A DNA stretch of 64,000 bases. Origin: Prunella strophiata (Eukaryota; Chordata; Aves; Passeriformes; Prunellidae). Location of the stretch: contig JAZBQD010000017.1 in assembly GCA_036583965.1 (NCBI GenBank), forward strand, positions 29,980,810 to 30,044,809, written 5' to 3'. The notes beneath the pieces are model-generated. The model was given only the letters and a program-made list of their open reading frames with translations, made no database searches and was not told the DNA's origin. The position numbers and the translations under genes are program-made. Positions 33,473 to 46,520 of this stretch are shown here, one piece after another (positions within the stretch are counted from its first letter, which is position 1; each line of letters starts with the position of its first letter).

Positions 33473-36400
33473 AAATAATTCACTAGGTGTTTTTATTGTT
33501 TTGTTGATAAGCCTTTGAGCTTATCTTGTATTGCAATCCAAACAGTTAGACTTTCCCTTTTTCCTTCTGAGTGAAAGCTAAAATGTAGCTTGAAGAAGAA
33601 AACCAAATTCTGAAGGGATTCTGTCTACATTATGTGCTGGTTGCACTAATTCAGCATTTTGCCATAGCCAGGAAAACATTGCAATGCATTGCAAACTGCC
33701 TGTAAATATTGTTTTCAAAGATTCCTTGCCTGCTGTACCCAATAATGTTGCAGATTGAACTGCAAGGTGCACATTACCAGCCTGTGAAAGGATAAAGGAT
33801 TTTTTGCCATCAGTAATGGCAAGTTTTTGTTACTCTTACAAATTTTGAGAGACAGTTGAGCCTTTTAACAGGGCAAAAGTAGTAACTGGTTGATTTTCTC
33901 CAGGGTTGGAAAGAGTGTGGGGGAAAGGACTAGGATACCAGCCTGGCATGTGTGACAATCTTGTGGCTGTGTCCAGGCATTGCATCTCTGTGCTGCCAGA
34001 GTGGCTGCTGTTGGCACTGGGCTGTACCTGAGACCTGTGGGAGCTGCTTTTGGGGAGTGGTGCCTCTTCCCTTTCTCCTTTCAGCCCTCTCCTGCAGCCT
34101 TCCTTAGCAATCTGCAATCTGCAGAAACTCAGCAAGCTTTCTGGCACAAAGATCTCAGTAAACATAAATTAAGAACATCACTTCTAACCTGAACTTGTGT
34201 TTTACAGGATGCATTTCCTTGCTGGAAAATACTTCAAGGTCAGTGAAGACAAGTCAAAATTTGAGTATGTCAGGGCAAAACAGAATGATTTTTCTTTCTT
34301 CAGGGTGATTCTCTTACAGCCAAGCAAAGCTGACTTCATGTCTTTTCCAAGTTTCCTCTTGTATCAGAGGCCTATGTCAGCTGTCTGTCTTATTTAACCT
34401 TGGTCAGCAGGACACAGATAGCTCTGTGGCAAGCATTGTTGTCTTCCTCCATTTAACATTGCTTCGTTCCACCAAAGCCATACATTTTGTTACTGGCAGC
34501 AGCCAAATCATGGAGGTAATGAAAGCCCTGTGCTGGTAATATGCCAGTGGTGAGCTAAGTCACATGGCTTGTGCAATCTCTTACTCTCACAGTGCTGTAG
34601 ATGTGACCTCTGGATGCCATTAATTTTCCATGGCCTTTATGAAACTCACTGAATGGGATGAAATTGCATTTTGCTGTGCAAGGAGTCTGCTTTGAGACAA
34701 AAGGGCAAACAGTCCAGGAGAATTTATCTGCCAAAGTCACTTATGACTTGAATGAAATAAGAAACTGATGCCACTGAGGGAGGGGGAAGGGAGACAGAGA
34801 CTTCTTTCTGGTGTTTTTGCATGATTTCTTGGCCTCTATTTATGTGTACCAGTGAAGAGTGGTCCTTGGAGAAGTTTTCTTTAATGCTTTCAATGCTAGA
34901 AGCAGCTCTTCACAATAAATAGTTTGAGACAGTGCTGGCATGGAAATCTGAGCAATTAGAGTAAATTTGAGCATCTAGATGAAAATTTTCCTTTTTAGCT
35001 AGGGATGAAAACGAAGACTAGATTAGAACACTCACATGTGGGAAAGATAAGACTAAATCAGTGGATGATAGCTCTAATTAAAGAGTTGACTAATGGAAAA
35101 ATGAATTCACAGATAATAAACTAAGAATTATATGAAATACATTTGCTTCACTACTTTTTTTCTCCTTGCTTTTGTTAGCTCTGTGTGGTCTTGCAGACAT
35201 TTACTGTGGCATAGGATCTTCCCTTCATTACTCATGCTGATCAGACAAAATGTGGATATCAAAGCAATATCCTTTAAGAGATGATGCTAGAAAAAATTAA
35301 ATGAAAAAAACCCTTTTTATATTTTTCAAAACTAGAAACAAGCTCAAGGAGTCTGATGAACATATTAAACAATTTTGTGCTTCCAAAAGCACAAGGAACA
35401 ATTTTTCAGTTCCTGAGTTTTATTTCCTAACTAGTAATCAAAGCAAAAAGAAAAGCTTCAAGAAATCAATGGACAACAGTTATGAAGAAGGAGATAGCGA
35501 GGAGAATGTTTAATATTTTAGAAGGGATTTGAAAGTAAACAATTTGGAAAAGGAGTCAGATCAATATTTATTTCTCTACTTTCTTGAAAAAGAATGGGAA
35601 TGTACAGTTATAGTTTTTGCTGCAGGAAACAATTTTGTTTATGAATTTGCTCTAAATTACGGTGAAATACACAATATGAAAAATTGCCAAAAAAAGGAAG
35701 ATATATAAAGCTTTGAACTGAATAATTATAAAAATCTTTTAGGCATATTGTCAAGCACCTTCTGTCTCCATCAGAGAGGTGTAGTATATGCTGCTTGTGT
35801 CATGGACATCACTACCTCTGTCTGAAAAGTAATACTAATTTTTCAAGAAATTCTATCAAAAATGCATCCCCTCCTCTTCCTTCCCCCACCCCCAACCTTG
35901 TTTTAGTGTTCAGTAGTTGAGATAGTAAAAAAGTGGTTCTCCTAAAACAAAAGGCAGAAGCATTTTGCTATGGCATACTGCTGGTTTTGGTTAGACCAAC
36001 ATGAAAAACTGAGTTCATCCTACCTTGAAGCTGCCTTGAATTAGGAAGTCCAAAACTGGAGCTACCTAAAAAAATCAGCAGTCTCTTCCTAAATTCTGAG
36101 TTTAAATGGCAACAGTATGAACTCCTAGTAGAATTAGGAGTCTGTTGTCTTATAACTGAGATCAGCGTTTGGCCCAAAGTCATAGCAGACACATTTTAGT
36201 AATGAGGGAGAACAGGATGCCATTCATTAACTCCCATCTTTCACACATATTCAGTGTGATCTGATGGAGTGTGTCCCATTGAAAAAGAAATGGAAGAAGC
36301 TATCACTTTGAGACAAAATAGGAAAAAGCAAATTTCAGGGTTTCATCTATACCTGCTTGAAATTTGCTAACTAGACTGTTTCCAGTCTCAAAAAGAATTA

Positions 36401-38960
36401 TGGCTACTGAAAATTATACTTCTGACTCCACATGGAGCTGAACTCCAAGTCTGGCTCTCACTGTTGCAACAGTGGATCTATAGAGCACATTTACCATTTC
36501 ATTACCATTTAACACTTACCCTTTCCGTTTTCAGATCCTTTTACCTTTCAGAACTCTACCGTATAGTTTATTTTAGGCTATGTCAAACCAGGAGTCCATT
36601 CCGTCTGTCTCTGTTTCTGGTCACAGTTTTCCCTCTAGTCATCCCTGCAGCCCTTTCCTTCACCAGCTGGAGCCACTTCCCTTTCTCCTCCCTGCCCCAC
36701 AGCATGCCCTTGCAGCACTGGCCCTAAAGGAGGCACGGACAGGAGGGTGTCTGTGGGCCCCAGCAGCACCACACCTTGGCAAGTGCTGGCCTGCTCCCAC
36801 CTTTGCCAGCCAGAGGTGCAGCAGCCAGAGATGTGCTGGGATGGCAAAGGGACAACTTCTCTGCGAGCAACATGAACAGGGCTGTCCTCTTTCCCTACCT
36901 GCAGGTATGTGTCTGTCTAGAAGGAAGGAGAAGTGAGTAATCAGGTCTAGGAAGACAGGCTGGGAGACAGCTCATGTGTGGGAGCAGGCTTGACACAGTA
37001 ACCAGACCCATCAGTAATTGCATCCCCTGCATGTTCTGGTGTGCCTGGCTCGTCTCCTAGACTGACTGCTCTCTTGAGACAGGTCTGGTTATATCTTGAT
37101 ACAGAGCATGCCCATGGTATTAAATAAAGGGTCACAAAGAAAAGCCTCAGTTCAGCTACTTAGTCTGAAAAAAAAAAGGCATTTTAGAGCTTATTGCTTA
37201 CTCAAACTTGGAGATTCAGCTTTTCTGTGTATTTTTTATCCCTAGCACCTACCTAGGCCTTTCTGGATTTTCAGTAGAGAGCAGAGAGTGACAGACACAT
37301 TATAAGAGGAAATTACCAAGCAATAGACCTCAAAAGAAGTGAGGCAATTATCTGAGCTAATTCCAGCAATGAAGTAAGGAAGCTGAAGAAAGAACCCCTC
37401 TTTCTTATTCTGTTAAATAATAAACTTAATTAAATTTTGGCCTTCAAGGAATACCCACTGGTAGGCAAAGGGACAGAATCTCAGTCTCACAGGCTTTCAA
37501 ATGCCTTGAAAAGCTCTGTCCAGAGTCAAACTTTGGTGAGCAGATCTGGAGAAGCTCAGGTCACCTGGTCCTGCTGTGTTCAGTGCCAAGCTACAGTCAG
37601 CAGAGCTGTGGGAGCACCCTCTGACTGTGTGGTAATGCCAGCCCTGCTCATCAAGGACAGAAATTTCCCAGACATGCCAATCCTTCCTGCCCCTCCTGCT
37701 AAAACACAACCAGCTCAGGGCCAGGTTTTGTGCTCTGCTCCAGCCCTGCACCAGCTACCCATGGAGCTGATTTTACAGTCTGATAAATCATGTGCTGGTT
37801 CAGCCTGTGCTTTCACACATTGCAGCCTACACAGTGCAGCCTAGTAATGCTCCTTCAGTCCCTCCTCAGTTATGATACAATGTGATTTTGTCAGATCATC
37901 TTCTCCAGAATTCTTTTAAATTTACAATAAAAATAACACTTACATCAAACAAGCATGAATGCAGATCATGTCTGCCACCCATGATCATTTTAGAGTGACC
38001 TCACAAAAAGTGGGATTTCAAAGATTCAGATCAAGCAAATCAAGTGAAATTTTCCAGTAGGTGGCATGAATTCTGGCAATGGCCTTGTTGAGTGAGAGAG
38101 TCCAATATAAATTAAAAACTTCAAGACATTATTAGCTCATAGAATTAACGGAAAGATACTTATGTAAAAACATAAGGAAAAAAGTAAAAAAATTTATCTC
38201 TGACCATTACAGTATGTCCATAACTATGGTTTTTTACTTTCTAAAGAGCATGTGCAGCCACTAAGTTTACAGCCAATTTGTAAAACAAACTTCAGTGTTC
38301 TAAATATTTGTTTTGAAGGATCAGCAAACCCTGAAAAGGAAAAGACATATATGGGAAAGAGAAGAGTGGTTATGGATCCCAAGACTTACAGATATCCAGA
38401 TCCTTTATGTATGACTGCTATTTTTGTCCCTTGGAGTGCTTAAACTCTTATGTTTGGTTTCCTGCCTACTAAATATAATGTCTGCAAAACTTTTCTTGAA
38501 AGATTGCACTTCCAGGTGGACATTTAAGCATGTGGAAACACATATCACATGCAATTCCCAGTTCCTTGCTCATGAGTCTGGATCAATTCCCTCATTCCTT
38601 AGAATCAGCACATTACCACATTAAAAAAAAAGAAAAAAGAAAAAAAAAGGGTTGGCTAGATTTTATAGAGCATATTCCAGAATTCAGCTTTGCCCTTGTC
38701 TCTGTCTCTATTTAAATATTTCTTCAATTAAATAATGATCTCATACAGTGTATTTTTCATAGGTGTTGAGTATGAACAGCTTTCACTGAAATCAAAGGCA
38801 CTGGCAAGTGTTTATTACTTCTGTTTAATTAATCTTCTATGTTTTTTTCAGACATTCATGCACAACAGAAATCTCTCATGGTAGTAGCAGTTGGCAGCTT
38901 TCAGTGAAAGAACAATGATTTATGAGATGGATGGCATGTTGCCAAAGGCTTGCAGGCCCT

Positions 38961-38968
38961 TGACGTCA
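38961..38968. promoter_or_regulatory. Consensus CRE core TGACGTCA
   Basis: An exact 8-bp palindromic CREB/ATF site with an intact CpG in a CpG-poor intron. The motif is seen. A chance occurrence of an 8-mer in 64 kb is quite possible, so regulatory use is only a suggestion. Confidence 0.3.
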
Positions 38969-39746
38969 AGCACTGCTTTTGGATATCTGAGCTGATCAAT
39001 GAATTTGGGCACCTGAGCATGTGAGTACCCAGCTGGACTAACTGAGACTGCCCTCATCAGCCCTTTCTTAAAATGAGGTTGCACTAAAAATTGCAGTGAG
39101 AAGCATGCTAACAGCTCTTCTATTTTCTTTCTCTTTCTTCTGCTTTCCATGTAGCTCACTGTGGTGACACTAAAAGGGTATGGAGGTAAAGAATCTAGGA
39201 ACATTTTATAGTTACAGTACATCCAGACTCCATAGCCTTTTCTAAGGTTCCTGTGAGGATAAAAAGGCTTACGTTGGGATTAGTATCAGAATTTCTTCTT
39301 CCAACACATTAACAAGCCTACAAAAAACCCTTCTTGTAACTGAATGCATCTATTTCAGATTAGATGAAATCTGGGCTTGATCTCCTCTACTGGACAAAAC
39401 TCTAGGCTGTGTGCTCTCTTTGAAAGTACTGGAGTCTTAAGGGAAGGAGGAAATTTTTCTGCCATACACGACAGATGAGGTACTACTAAAACCAGATGAA
39501 AAAGTAGCTGGGAAGAGACAACCTCATTTCTCTTGGGAAGCAGCAGAAGCAGATGAAACTCTATCTTTCTTCCACCTGCCTTCTCATTTTCATAAGTCTC
39601 TGTGGAGGAACCCTCAAAGTGCGGAACAAATGTGGACAAGGATGTGGTGGAAGGGAAATCCAATTAGACCTAAATCCTATTCCATCCACTGATGGTCCAA
39701 GGTTCTGTTGGGAGGGCACTGGACTTACAAAATAGGTCTGGAGCCT

Positions 39747-39811
39747 TCCTCCTCCTCCTCCTCCTCCTCCTCCACCTCCTCCTCCTCCTCCTCCTCCTCC
39801 TCCTCCTCCTT
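39747..39811. repeat. (CCT)n trinucleotide repeat
   Basis: About 21 CCT units with one A interruption at 39774. The repeat has no stops, so it opens false frames (poly-Leu/Pro in one direction, poly-Glu in the other). The strand asymmetry (all-pyrimidine against all-purine) makes it prone to unusual DNA structure. Confidence 0.95.
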
Positions 39812-41667
39812 CTCTTCCCCTTGCTGACCTATTCTTCCAGCCTTGCTGTATCTCTCAATCTGACTGATCAAGACCTCAGAAGCAGACACATGTGACAAGT
39901 ACCCTCTCTGGCCATGGGCACCTTTGCATGATTTTCTAAGGCCCTGCATCAGGAGAAAGAGGAAAAGGACAGCCAGCATCTTTTTGGACCATGGTAGATC
40001 TTTGTGCAAGGGTGCTGCCACCAAAACACCTCTGTGTCTGCACCTGATACTTGTTCCTCAGAGATGGGTGAACAGGCAGAGCAGCAACAGAAGGCTCAGG
40101 CAGACGGGCTCACACACCAGGCAAGACTAGTGACACTCTGGTGTGCTCCCCCTAAATCACATTCTAGGAATGTCTCCACCAGCTACAAGGAGTACTGAAA
40201 ACAACTGGCTTCTTCATTAGCATGCTGGGAGTTAATGTTGAGTAAACACATGCTTTTCTGCCCTTTCACCTCTAAACCAGGAAAGTAACTTTTCAAGCTG
40301 CTTATAAAAGGCTATTAAGATAATAAATCATCTTATTTCAAGGACTTCAGTCTGCCCCACAGGGGCTGTGCAAAACATCTGAAAGACAGCAAACTGGTTA
40401 ACACCAGCTGGGAAAGAGCCCCATGCCCAGAGATTCAGGCTTCTGTATGCTCCACAGCCCTACCATGCAGAAATATAGGCAAAAATGGTCACATGCCAAA
40501 ACCGTGTAGGCTCAAGCATCTTTTATTCCTGAAATCACAACAAACACAGCTCAGCTGCAGGTAAGCATCAGCTCATGGACACCTGGGCATCACTCTTACG
40601 TTTCCAAGGTGGAGAAAGACCTCAACATGGGCAGCATCACATCAACTAACAGGGAACCCAATCACTGCCAGAACATGCATGGAGGAAATAGCTGGTCTCT
40701 GGTATCAGTCCCAAAACACTGAAGCAAAATAGCCTGTGCAGGGTCTTATTTCCTGATTGCTTTGTTTCTTCAAGCCTTTGAACAGCAAAAATGCAGGAAA
40801 GTTAAAAACCTGAGGTGAAGGTCAGGGTAGATGAAGAAAGAAAAGGATTTGCTTGCCTTCACCTGTGAACTCAACTGCTGACACAGTGTGCTGATATGGT
40901 CATGCGCCGGTACTAGGGTGGTTTGAGTGTCCTAGTTCCTCCACCTCTGGCTGTTGGAGGCAGAAACTACCTCCTTCATCATATGTAAGTGTCTGTGCAA
41001 TCACTGTTCTGTTTTGCTTTTTTTCCCCCACCAAGAGTACACATGTATTATTAAAGAAAAAAGATCCTTGAAAGGTCCAATGAATTTCAAGGCCATAGAG
41101 ATGGCAGACCAAAAATTACAAATGTAAATTTGGATTGCTCTGGGAAGCGTTTGTCTTATCCTAATCAGAACTAAAATTTTACTGATTTTTTGTGAGATTT
41201 AGTCTACTAATATTAAGAAAAGTTTAAAAAGTAATTTATTTTGCTTTGCAGCTATGGTTTGTAAGTGAAAACATGTGTCAGCTCCTGTATCGCACATTGG
41301 CTGTGCTTCTGTCTTACTGTTTTTCCAGAGTCCTAAGCCTGTTTACTTCAGAAAATCTGATCTAATTAGTTAGAAGACTTTATCATGTTTAATTTGTCCT
41401 TCACAGTCTCTCTGCTTTACTTTTTGGGATCATATATTCTCTGAGTTAACAAAGCATAGAGGAAGTTTTCTCTGCTCATCTGACAAATTATTTAAAACAC
41501 ACAAGCATGATATTGAAAGAAATCTAATCTCTTGTTGCAACATCCAAATTAGACTGTTTGATAAGGGCTACAGATGGTCTTGGTCTGCTAGTGCAGAGAA
41601 ACAGTGAACATTTTTAATCCAAATCCACCTGTAAAGAATCAGGTTTCAAGTTTTAACATGCTGTGTG

Positions 41668-41673
<6 letters not shown>

Positions 41674-41699
<26 letters not shown>
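41674..41699. repeat. T26 homopolymer
   Basis: Twenty-six consecutive T on the plus strand, the longest homopolymer noticed here. It may be the reversed poly(A) tail of a retroposed sequence, but the flanks show no recognisable element. Confidence 0.92.
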
Positions 41700-41700
<1 letters not shown>

Positions 41701-43176
41701 CTTCTCTCTTTCTGGAGAGCAAAAGTAGTTGCATCTGTTTCTAGCCCAAATCCACACAGAACCTGTTCATGTGAGCAAATCCATTCATTTTTTATCAGCC
41801 TGGGCCAGGACATAATCTTCTACAGAGAATTGTGCTTTCTGCAAAGATCTACAAGAGGAGAGATGTTCATCAGCCGTGACACAGACCCCACAGCCTGAAG
41901 CAGGTTATTAGCTCAGCCTGTGCACTAGCCACAGTCCCACTTGCTCACCCCTAGCAGTGCTGTCCCTGTCTCTTCACTTTGGATACGCAGTTGCAAGGTG
42001 GTTGAAAATGGAGGAAGACAAGTTTGTAAGGCTCAACCATCACCTGGCAGCAAAAGACAGACTCTGGAGAAAGGCTCATAGGGAGGACTGATGCTACATT
42101 TGCTGTTGTCACTCACCTCTGCACCATCCCTCTCTTGTTCAGTGGGTTCTACAAGTTTCAGAAGACCTTCTCCTCTATGGGGATATGACAGACATGGTAC
42201 CAGCTTGAGGCACAATGTCCTTCTGCCTGTGTGCTTTGGGACTGAAGGTGAAAGAGAGCTCTGCAGTACTGCAGTGCATTCCTGTCTGCCTTGAAGCAGC
42301 TGGCTGGCTGCCATTGGAAAGCTGCCATTTTTGCCTCGTGATGCTGTCTACTGGCCTGAAGGACTCCGGCAGGCTTGGTTTCTGATAACCTGATAGATTA
42401 GCCAAGGGCTCCATCCATTCCTTAGCTAAAGCATTTCCTTCTGCTGACCAGTCTCAATGGCATTATTTCCTGGACTGAGCCAACGCAATCTTCCTCTTCA
42501 CCTGCACATCACCTTGTCCTGTATTCCTATTTTGCTGCAGGATTTGAAATTGGCCAGGTACTACTACTTGTACCTTTACCACACAGATATTTCCAAGAAG
42601 AAAATAGCAGTTTCCACCAAGCAATTCCAGTACTTTTCAGACAATGCCACGCTCAGAAATCTAATCCAACAAATCACTGTTCTGGTTTCAGACTATGATT
42701 TTCTGTGGCAACAAGCTTCACATTTGAACTACAAACAATGTAAAATTGATCAGCTTTTTAGTCCATCAAGCAATGTGACTGAGAACATCCTTTCTTTTGT
42801 ACTAATGGACAAAGAGAACAGAACCTCCTGTCAATCCTCTCAAGGCCAGTTTTAAAATCACCAGCCTCCCCATGTTGTCCCCCAAGTAATTCAGCACCAA
42901 ACTCCTCACACAGGAAAACCCCTGAGAGTTATTCCAAGCCCATTGCTATTCCTCTAACTTCTTGCTGATTCTCATTCTACTCTGTTATTTTAAATATGAA
43001 ATGAAGCAGGAGACAGTACTCCAGAGTACTGGATTGCATCACCATTCTGTATTAAGGCATTATGACATTTTCCCTATAGCTTTCCTATTCTAATTTTTAT
43101 GTTTCCTAACAACTGCTTGGGTCTTTGACCACAGTGATATGTGCAGAAGAGCTCTTGTTATGGCTTTAAAAACAAT

Positions 43177-43192
43177 AACAACAACAACAACA
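43177..43192. repeat. (AAC)n microsatellite
   Basis: About five AAC units in tandem, flanked by AACAAT on both sides. Confidence 0.85.
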
Positions 43193-44348
43193 ATCACTGA
43201 ACTACAGCTGTACTAAAATAGCAGAATAAACTTTGCATTTCAGAAACATCTGTAAGGCAAATGAAGACTCATCCCTATGGTCCTTCCAACACAAAGTCAG
43301 CAGAGAGACAAAAGAGGTGATATGATAGACAGAGGGTCAGTAGCAGAGACAGAGAAAATAATTGGTTATCCTGTGTAAAGACCAAGAGTGTGACTGAGTG
43401 CCTTGGTTCTGGCTTTCTCTTGGGAAAAATGGATAGTTGAGCTAATTACACCTATGCCCTTTAATCACTTCAAGCAATCTAACCATGTGGGAGAGGAAGC
43501 ATCAAAAAGGACTGTTAGGAATACACCTGTTTCCCCAAGTCTGTTTTCTTGCATCCAGAGGCCTACCTCTTTCACTGTCCCCCCAGAGTCTCTCTTCTTC
43601 CTCTTTTCTCCCTGTATCATGTATTATTTGCCAGATCTGTTTAATATGAATCAGGAGAAATAACTGTTTCACGAGCTCTGCTCTAACAGATCTGCACAGA
43701 TACGGTCACCCAAGAGACCACGAAACTTTAACTGACCTACTTGTAGCCAAAGTTTAACTTTCAGCAAGGAAATAAGCAATGACTTTGATCCAAAGTTTTC
43801 AAGGAAGAAAAAAAGAAGAAAACTAAAGATAAAAGTCAGCCAGTTATTCCTGAAAGACATAATACACTCCATAGTGTATTTTTCAGGGTAGAGGGGAAGG
43901 AGGAAATGGGGAGCTCTTAATTCATGTTCCTCATTCCACAGGTCTCAGGGGTTCTTTGAGTCTTACAGCTGGTCTGATTTATAAATAGGTATATCTCTCA
44001 CTTTTTATTTCTTGCTTCTTTGTCATGTTCCTGCTGGCACATCTGGTCCAAGAATGGCCACTAGACAGGAAATTATTTCAGACACTTTAATGAATTTCCT
44101 TACTGAAGTGACAGTTTTTCAGTTACCAGACTCGTGTTGTTGAGCCTGTGTGATGCTAAATGAAGAAGAAACACTCCATTTCCTCCTTCACCCATTTCCA
44201 AAACTGATTTTAGAACAGAAAAATTTCCAGTATTGATATCATTCTCTCTCTAGATTTAACAAGAGATTCCTTTGAAGTTTGGAAGAAGAAAATTAGCTCA
44301 ACTTTGGCATCAGAGTGTGCCAAATCTTGCAGCAATAAAGAATAAACT

Positions 44349-44370
44349 GATAAAATGAGGATAAAATGAG
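44349..44370. repeat. 11-bp perfect tandem duplication
   Basis: GATAAAATGAG occurs twice back to back (44349-44359, 44360-44370). Local slippage is the likely origin. Confidence 0.92.
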
Positions 44371-44770
44371 GACTTTTCCAAAGACTGAAAAGCTGCCTGC
44401 TTCTACTACTGGAGTCTGATTTTCTCCAACTGTGGCTTTCTGTGGGGACTGTTTTCTGTCAGAGGTGACACTGAATGCTGCCTAGGGAAGTTTTCAAAAT
44501 TGATTAGTGATGCTTTTGCTGGCTCCTTTGAGAAAACTTTCTGCCAACAGGTTTATCTGGATGAGTGGGAGCTGTTCTTTAAAACAGACATGCATTTTTT
44601 TGTACATGTCTATTCAATAGAAGAAGATGTATCTGAATGTTGGTTGAACTCCACCTTTTTTTTGGGCCAGTTTCCTCTTTGCCTACCTCAGTACCTTCTC
44701 CAAACTCCTCTTTTCTCCTCCCCCTGCCCTCCTCATTGCATTGCTGCAGTCATACTCTCCCATCTGAAAC

Positions 44771-45602
44771 AGAATCACAGAATCATAATGTTGGAAAAAA
44801 ACCTCTTATGTCATGGAGTCCAATCTTTGACTTATCATCACCTTGTCAACTGGAGCAGAGCACACAGTGCTATGTCCAGTCATTTCTTGAACATCTCCAA
44901 GGTTGGAATCCATCACATTCCTGGACAGTCCATTCCACTATTAAACAACCCTTTCCATTAAGAAATCCCTCCTGATGTCCAGCCTGAACTTCTCCTACTG
45001 CAGGTTGAGGCAATGTCTTCTCAGCCTGTCTCTGGTTACCTGGAAGAAGAGGCTGACCCCCACCTGGCTACAGCCTCCTGTCAGGCAGTTGTAGAGAGTG
45101 ATAAGGTCATGCCTGAGCCTCATTTTCTCCAGGCTGAACAACTCCAGCTCCCTTATCTGTTCCTCACAGGACTTGTGCTCCAGACCCTTCACCAGCTCCA
45201 TTGCCCTTCTCTGGACATACTGCAGCACCCCAGTGTCTTTCTTGCAGGGAGGGGCCCAGAACTGGACACAGAACTTGAGGTGTGGCTTCACCAGTGCCAA
45301 GTACAGAGAGGCAATCACTGCCCTGGCCTTGCTGGCCACACTATTGCTGCTACAGGATGCCATTGGCCTTCTTGGCCACCTGGGCACAGCTTGCTCATGT
45401 CTGTCAGCTGTTAACCAGCACCCCCAGGTCTTTCTCCACCTGGTCATTCTCCACCATGCAGCTTTCCAGCCACTCTGCCTGGGGTTGTTGTGACATGAAG
45501 ACAGGACCCGGCACCTGGACTCGTTGAATGTCTTAGCCCTGGCCTTGGCCCATCAATCCAGCATGTCCAGATCTCTCTGCAGAGCCTTCTTACTCTACAT
45601 GG
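44771..45602 (-). mobile_element. CR1 LINE, about 830-bp 5'-truncated copy
   Basis: The element is reversed on the plus strand. Its 3' end is the AGAATCACAGAATCATA tail read at 44771-44787, and the ORF2 end follows. On the minus strand a frame from about 45447 to 44995 shows CR1 reverse-transcriptase C-terminal motifs: VIASLYLALVKPHLKFCVQFWAP, then VQRRAMELVKGLEHKSCEEQ, then LELFSLEKMRL and LYNCLTGGCSQVGV. The body continues to about 45602, where an LRRDLDMLD-like region begins. Stops and frameshifts make it inactive. It lies in the same orientation as NRG1 within its long intron and is the best-preserved LINE in the window. Confidence 0.92.
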
Positions 45603-46104
45603 GAACCCTTCCCTAACTCTTCACTAGGAACAATTACTGTCAACTGCATTGACGTGCTGTTCTTTCATAGGGGCTGCAGCTCAGTGAGATTTTTCTGGAA
45701 GGTCCTACCAGAAACCTAGTCTTGGCAAACCTCTTGCTGTGTTAGCAGAACTGGCACACCTCCTCTTCTGCACAGAAGGGCCCACTGAGATTGCTTTAAA
45801 AATTAAAAAGCTGCATTAAAAATAAAAAAGGGTTTTGATTGGCTCCAGTGTTACAGTGGAAGAGGATGATGTGGCCTCTCAGACTCATGCTGATGTTCAT
45901 ACATAAAGATGTATGTGGTTAGGTCTCGCTGAACTCAATAGATTACATCAGCATATGAGGCTAGGTATTAGGTTTCCTGCTATTGAGTATGGAAATAGGC
46001 TAATTTCTGTTCTTTGCTCCCAGATTCTGAAGGGAGAAAACTCATTCTGCTTTCCCTAAACTTTTGCTTCATTTCTATTTAATTCTGAATTTATTTAAAT
46101 AAAG
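45603..46104 (-). other. NRG1: NRG1 intronic sequence between two LINE remnants
   Basis: About 500 bp of sequence with no recognised feature. It includes an imperfect repeat of AAAAATTAAAAAGCTGCATT and AAAAATAAAAAAG near 45797-45830. Confidence 0.6.
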
Positions 46105-46520
46105 GAAATTGGTTTTGCCAGACTCTGTCTGGACGTGGGCCCAGTTCACCCAGTGTCCCCTATCTGACAGTGGCCAGCATCAGTTGCTTCAGAGGAAGGT
46201 GCAAGATACTCTGTTAAGACTCAATTACAGAAGAAACAGGCCTGAGGGAAAATTTCTTCCTAAATCCTGCTAGCTAGAACTTGGCTTCTGTCCTGATGCC
46301 ACAGGATTTATATTCCTTCCAAAATGTCTTGTTTATTTTTAAGTATTAACTGTTATGAATCTGGCTAATATTGCTTTTCATGTTATGCCTAATCCTGTTT
46401 TGAACAGGTCTGCAATCTTTGGCTTCAGTTGTATCCTTTGGCAGTGAGTTCCATAAGCTAATTGTGTATTATGTGAGAGTGTACTTCCTTCTATTAGCTT
46501 TCAATCTTTTGTCTGAATAA
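46105..46520 (-). mobile_element. Ancient CR1-like (L3/turtle-type) LINE remnant
   Basis: The plus strand contains a chain of phrases typical of old reversed CR1-clade copies in turtles and crocodilians: CAGTGGCCAGCATCAGTTGC, a GAGGAAGGTGCAAGATACTC phrase, and GGCAGTGAGTTCCATAAGCT followed by ACTTCCTTCTATTAGCTTTC. The order and spacing match the elements I remember, but identity is low and boundaries are approximate. It would be a minus-oriented fragment much older than the neighbouring CR1 at 44771-45602. It could instead be another old amniote repeat. Confidence 0.5.

Larger units (their letters stand above)
32938..44770 (-). other. NRG1: NRG1 long upstream intron, middle part
   Basis: Intronic sequence with no recognised exon. 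It contains a T18 run (33331-33348), an AT microsatellite (33457-33472), a CCT repeat (39747-39811), a T26 run (41674-41699), an AAC repeat (43177-43192) and an 11-bp tandem duplication (44349-44370). A full cAMP-response-element core TGACGTCA occurs at 38961-38968. Open frames of up to about 135 codons (for example 37437-37844 and 42457-42855 plus) have no recognisable domains. Confidence 0.75.

Noticed and set aside
39692..40024. Frames with poly-Leu (plus) and poly-Glu (minus) runs
   Set aside because: Both are readings of the CCT/AGG trinucleotide repeat with no conserved protein around it.
42457..42855. 132-codon plus-strand frame that looks relatively protein-like (Tyr-rich start, few low-complexity stretches)
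   Set aside because: I do not recognise any family. It is antisense to NRG1, with no supporting splice or promoter signals, and chance remains the simplest explanation.
44500..44961. 153-codon open frame on the plus strand
   Set aside because: Its second half is CR1 3' sequence read in antisense (from 44771), and the first half has no recognisable motif.
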